Positions 59,667 to 64,000 of a DNA stretch of 64,000 bases are shown here, piece by piece. The position numbers and the translations under genes are program-made. Under the pieces are notes generated by a model. The model was given only the letters and a program-made list of their open reading frames with translations. It had not been told where the DNA came from and ran no database searches. Numbering within the stretch: position 1 is the stretch's first letter; each line of letters starts with the position of its first letter. The DNA is taken from positions 516,853 through 580,852 of the forward strand of contig CAWFFZ010000001.1 of NCBI GenBank assembly GCA_963815295.1, read 5' to 3'. The DNA is from JACDHG01 sp963815295. Lineage in GTDB: Bacteria; Actinomycetota; Actinomycetes; Propionibacteriales; Nocardioidaceae.

Positions 59667-62385
59667 ATGACGAGATACGTGTATGACTTCAACGAGGGAA
59701 GCGCGTCACAGAAGGACCTGCTCGGCGGCAAGGGGGCCAATCTCGCCGAGATGACCAACATCGGGCTGCCTGTGCCGCCCGGGTTCACCATCTCGACCGA
59801 TGCCTGCCGGGCATACCTGGAGAGCGGCAGCGAGCCGCCCGAGCTCGCGGCGGAGATAGACGAGCACCTCGCCGGGCTCGAGAACGAGATGAGGCGCCAC
59901 CTGGGCCAGGCCGACGACCCGTTGCTGGTGTCCGTGCGGTCCGGTGCCAAGTTCTCGATGCCCGGGATGATGGAGACGGTCCTCAATATCGGCCTCAACG
60001 ACGAGTCTGTCGAAGGGCTCACGAAGATCTCCGGCAATGCGCGCTTCGCCTGGGACTCCTACCGGCGGCTGCTCTCGATGTTCGGGGCCACTGTGCTCGA
60101 CGTGGAACGTGCCAAGTTCGACGAGGCGCTCGAGGACCTCAAGCACACCCGGAAGGTCGAAACCGATGTCGAGCTGACGGCCGAGGACATCCAAGGGCTC
60201 GTTGCGACGTACAAAAAGATCATCGCCGACGAGGCTGGACGCGAGTTCCCGCAAGACCCGCGCGAACAGCTCGACCTCGCGGTGCTCGCCGTCTTCTCGT
60301 CGTGGAACACCGATCGGGCCAAGATCTACCGTCGCCAAGAACACATCCCGGACGACCTCGGCACTGCCGTCAACATCTGCGCGATGGTGTTCGGCAACCT
60401 CGGCGACGACTGTGGCACCGGTGTCTGTTTCACCCGCGACCCTGCCTCCGGCCACCAAGGCGTGTACGGCGACTACCTGCCCAACGCACAGGGCGAGGAC
60501 GTCGTCTCGGGCATCCGCAACACGCTGCCGCTCACGGCGCTCGGTGACCGCGACAAGGCATCGTACGACGAGCTGCTGCACATCATGGAGACGCTCGAGC
60601 GCCACTACAAAGACATGTGTGACATCGAGTTCACCGTCGAGCGAGGCAAGCTCTGGATGCTGCAGACCCGGGTCGGTAAGCGCACGGCAGGCGCCGCGTT
60701 CCGGATCGCCATGCAGCTTGTCGACGAGGGCGTCATCGAGCTGGACGAGGCGCTGCGGCGGGTGACCGGCGCGCAGCTGGCGAACCTGATGTTTCCCCAG
60801 TTCGACAAGTCTGGCGACCTGGATCTGATCGCGACGGGGATGGCGGCTAGCCCTGGCGCGGCGGTCGGCAAGGCTGCCTTCGACTCGGCGACGGCCGTGG
60901 CCTGGGCTACGAAAGGCGAGGACGTGATCTTGGTCCGTCGGGAGACGAACCCCGACGACTTGCGCGGGATGATCGCGGCGACAGGAGTCCTGACGAGTCG
61001 TGGCGGTAAGACGTCGCACGCTGCCGTTGTCGCTCGTGGCATGGGACGTACGTGCGTTGTCGGCGTCGAGGCGCTGCGCGTCGACATCAAGAAGCGCGAG
61101 TTCCGGACGGCAGACGGTGTAGAGATCAGCGAGGGCGACCTGCTGTCGATCGACGGCTCGACCGGCGAGGTGTTTGCGGGGTCCGTCCCCGTCACGGCCA
61201 GCGTCGTGGTGGAGGCCTTGCTGTCGACCGCCGAGACCGCCGGCGCACACGCCAAGAGTGCTGGTGATGGTGAGGACGCTGAGCTCGTGCAGGCGGTTCG
61301 CCGGTTGATGGATCATGCCGACAAGACCCGTCGGATGGGGGTGCGAGCCAATGCCGATGCGCCCGAGGATGCTCAACGGGCTCGCGACTTCGGCGCGGAA
61401 GGTATCGGGCTGTGCCGGACCGAGCACATGTTCCTCGGCGCGCGGCGCAAGATCGTCGAGCGGGTCATCTTGGCCCGTTCGGACGAGCAGCGCGACTCGT
61501 CGCTCGAGGAGCTGCTTCCCCTGCAGCGCGATGACTTCCTCGGGATCTTCGAGGCGATGGACGGGTTGCCGGTCGTGGTGCGCCTGCTCGACCCACCACT
61601 GCACGAGTTCCTGCCTGACCTGACCGAGCTGTCGGTGAAGGTTGCCGTCGCCGAGGCGATCGGGGAGCCGGACGAGCAAGCGGCTGCACTGCTCAAGGAG
61701 GTTCAGCGCCACGACGAGCAGAACCCCATGCTCGGCATGCGTGGTGTGCGGTTGGGCCTCACCGTGCCCGGCCTCTTCTTGCTGCAGGTGCGAGCGATCG
61801 CCGAGGCTGCTGCCCAGCTGAAGAAGCGTGGGCTCGACCCGCATCCCGAGATCATGGTGCCGCTGGTTGCCGACGTCGAGAGAGTTCGCGATCATCCGTG
61901 AGCAGGCTGAGGCGACGATCGCCGAGGTTTCCGAGGAGACCGGGCTCGAGCTCAGCTTCCCCATTGGCACGATGATCGAGCTGCCACGCGCGGCACTGAC
62001 GGCTCACGAGATCGCGCGTGAGGCTGAGTTCTTTTCGTTCGGCACCAACGACATGACGCAGACGACGTGGGGCTTCAGCCGCGACGACGTCGAGGCAGAG
62101 TTCTTCCCTCAGTACATCGCAGCAGGCATCTTCGGGATCAGCCCGTTCGAGTCCCTCGATGTCGATGGGGTGGGTCGGATCATCTCGGTCGCGGCTTGGG
62201 AAGGCAAGGAGACCAGGAGCGACCTTGTCCTCGGTGTATGCGGAGAGCATGGTGGCGATCCAGCGTCGATCCACTTCTTCGACAAGATCATGCTGGACTA
62301 TGTGTCGTGCTCGCCCTACCGAGTGCCGGTAGCGCGACTCGAGTCAGCCCGCGCCACCCTGGAGGCAGCCGAAGGAACCGCCTGA
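59667..62385 (+). pseudogene. ppdK: Pyruvate, phosphate dikinase, interrupted by a single frameshift
   Basis: Converts pyruvate, ATP and phosphate to PEP, AMP and PPi. Start ATG 59667. N-terminal ATP-grasp domain (LLGGKGANLAEMTNIGLPVP, VSVRSGAKFSMPGMMETVLN), phosphocarrier domain with His451 in GGKTSHAAVVARGMG, and the PEP-binding barrel (GIGLCRTEHMFLG). At 61878-61884 (GAGAGAG) the frame is lost and ends at 61901; the next frame continues with EFAIIREQAEATIAEVSEET, FFSFGTNDMTQTTWGFSRDD and the catalytic Cys in LGVCGEHGGDPAS to 62385. One more GA restores a normal protein of about 905 residues. Probably an assembly error. Confidence 0.85.
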
Positions 62386-62413
62386 CGTTCTAGGCGGAGT
62401 GGGTGTTTGAGGG

Positions 62414-63834
62414 TCAGGCTGCGCTGAGGCGTCGGGTGCCGGTGTGGTCGACGAGCCAGTATCTGCCGTGGGGTGATCGCCATAGGTAGATGCCGGGGAA
62501 GGGTTGTTTGACCTGCCATCGGCTGTGGGTGCGGATCCGGTGGTGTCGACGGGTCATGGGTCCGAGTTTCCCGATCCCGGTTTGGCCGGGTGGTCCGCCG
62601 TCGTCGGGGTCGAGGTAGGGGATGGTGTGGTCGAGGTCCATCCGACGGCTGGTGTTCGACGCATAGGGGAACACGTCGGTGGGGGTGATGAGGTGGACGG
62701 CTTCGCGCATCCGGTCCGGGATCTCGTAGGCGTCGACGGGTGCGATCCCGGCGACATCAATCACCGGTTTGAGGGTGATGGTGCAGTTGCCGAGCCATTG
62801 TTTGGCTTGGTCGAGGGTGACGGGTCCGATCCCTTCCACCCGCGCCACACCCTCACCGGTGTCCAGAGCGTCGCGCGTCATGTGGACGTAGAGGACGGCT
62901 TTGGGTCTGCGGGTCGACCTTGATGCTGATACCGCGGACGAACGCTTCCGGGTTCCCGCCGGGGTCGTGGGCGCCGTGGGTGTCGGCGTCGTCGAGTCCG
63001 ATACTGGAGGGCACATCGTCGGGTAGGTCGGCGTCGCCGCGGTTCCGTACCTGGTCGGCGGTGGTGGCGTACAGGTCCAGGGCTTGTTGGGGGCTGGCGA
63101 GGATCCCGACCGCTTTGGCCCGGCGCAGGTCCTTGCTGGTGGTGTTGCCGAGTAGTCCGATGCTGTCGGCGATCCGGTCGAGGGTGGCGTCGAAGAACTT
63201 CAGGTCGACGGCGTCGGCACGGATGAACGCGGTCCCAGTCTCGTGATCTGTCCGACGGGTTCACCCACACCCCATGCTCGGTTTGTCTGGCCTCGGCCTC
63301 GGCCTGAGCACGGTCGGGGTCCGCGGCGGTGAGGGCGGCGTCGATCATCGTCTCCAGCCGCCTCCAGGTCAACCGGTCCGCCCACCGCGACACCTTGCGA
63401 TCGACCGCAGCAGCGGCGGCGGTGTCGTGGCTGCGGGTGGCGTGGGCGGTTTTGCGGCCGATCCACGGCTTCACCTCCCCGGCACGGATCCTGGCCCACA
63501 ACAGGGGGAGGCGGTGGCGCAGGTCGAGGGCGTCGGCGATCAGGAGCTCGCCGGCGTAGGTGGACAGGGCCAGGACGGCACCGAACTCGGCGCAGGCGAA
63601 CTCGGCCACCTGCGGGGTTCCTTCGCCTCCGACCTGGATGAGTCGTTCGGAACCGGGCAACACCAAGCCTGTTCCTTGGAGGGTGCCGTGCACGTCGGCC
63701 CAGTGGGCGGCGATCTGCAGCATCTCGACGTCGGCGGCCTCTGAGCGGCGGCGGGTTTCTTCGGCGCGGGTGAGGGTTTGGTTGGCGTCGAGGGTGTCAA
63801 CATCAGCGACAGTGGTGGTGTGCGTGTCGTGCAT
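62414..63834 (-). pseudogene. DUF222 / HNH endonuclease (13E12-type), two frameshifts
   Basis: A repetitive-family HNH nuclease as in the mycobacterial 13E12 group. The N-terminal DUF222 part (LTWRRLETMIDAALTAADPD, LLWARIRAGEVKPWIGRKTA) runs to GVWVNPSDRSRD; the frame breaks at about 63237 (one extra base), continues as GTAFIRADAVDLKFFDATLD and again breaks near 62903, from where KAVLYVHMTRDALDTGEGVA leads to the HNH-like end (RMDLDHTIPYLDPDDGG, TRRHHRIRTHSRW). Start ATG 63834 is uncertain. These genes are multicopy and often decayed, so a pseudogene is plausible. Confidence 0.75.
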
Positions 63835-64000
63835 GGGAGTGAATCTATCGGTGACCACCGACAGTTCTGAGGCTCAGATCCCCTTATACACAACGGTTTC
63901 CGAGACTTCTTCTATTCGTGTTTGGGTGCCTGTCGTGTCAGTGATGTTGAGCTGGTGGGGAGTGGTCGGCGGGCTCTTGCGCCTGTCGCTTCGCTCCCTG

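Overview
The window is high-GC, gene-dense DNA from a Gram-positive actinobacterium, most likely a Nocardioidaceae-like (Nocardioides-type) organism. The signs are many GTG/TTG starts, F420-type and LytTR proteins, a GlfT2 galactofuranosyltransferase, a 6C small RNA, a topA / MFS-thymidylate-kinase / holB string and an actinobacterial tad locus. From memory of those genomes, the order parallels the Rv3644c-Rv3670 region of Mycobacterium tuberculosis and the bldG-hppA-topA-tmk region of Streptomyces; no alignment was run.

Layout. 1-12 kb (minus strand mostly): an EphE-like hydrolase (frameshifted), a holin-family membrane protein, NhaA, acetyl-CoA synthetase, and two solute:sodium symporter modules (ActP-DUF485; a second symporter with a small membrane partner and a LytTR regulator), with a LytS-type sensor kinase nearby. 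Together these form an acetate/short-carboxylate uptake and activation region. 12-20 kb: methyltransferase, degenerate Fic protein, HAD phosphatase, 6C RNA, then the tad/flp pilus operon (Ssd/CpaE, TadA, TadB, TadC, pilin, two TadE-like pseudopilins). 20-26 kb: MrfA/YprA-type helicase, BldG-like STAS protein, K+-independent H+-pyrophosphatase. 26-32.5 kb: four paralogous sulfotransferase-fold proteins in two convergent pairs, next to GlfT2; this is the most unusual part of the window and may be a glycan-sulfation module. 32.6-41.6 kb: topA, MFS-Tmk fusion, holB, secreted tripeptidyl-aminopeptidase-like lipoprotein, pirin.

From the tRNA-Thr at 41.6 kb to about 57 kb the content is more accessory. 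It starts with a phage-integrase remnant beside the tRNA, then a small lipoprotein, nuclease, PaaK-like ligase, MBL hydrolase, a stress-type cluster (SDR, CBS protein, tiny acidic protein), an F420-type oxidoreductase, a GAF-ANTAR regulator, an unassigned membrane protein, a secreted metzincin-like protease and a LacI regulator with a secreted DUF3131-like glycosidase. 57-64 kb returns to core metabolism (lipoamide dehydrogenase, pyruvate phosphate dikinase) and ends in a DUF222/HNH (13E12-type) endonuclease gene.

Five otherwise well-conserved genes carry frame breaks (EphE-like, sulfotransferase 2, CBS, ppdK, HNH). Several lie in short homopolymer or dinucleotide runs, so uncorrected assembly indels are at least as likely as true pseudogenes. 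Two intergenic sites 9 kb apart carry the same 22-bp tandem repeat in opposite orientation.
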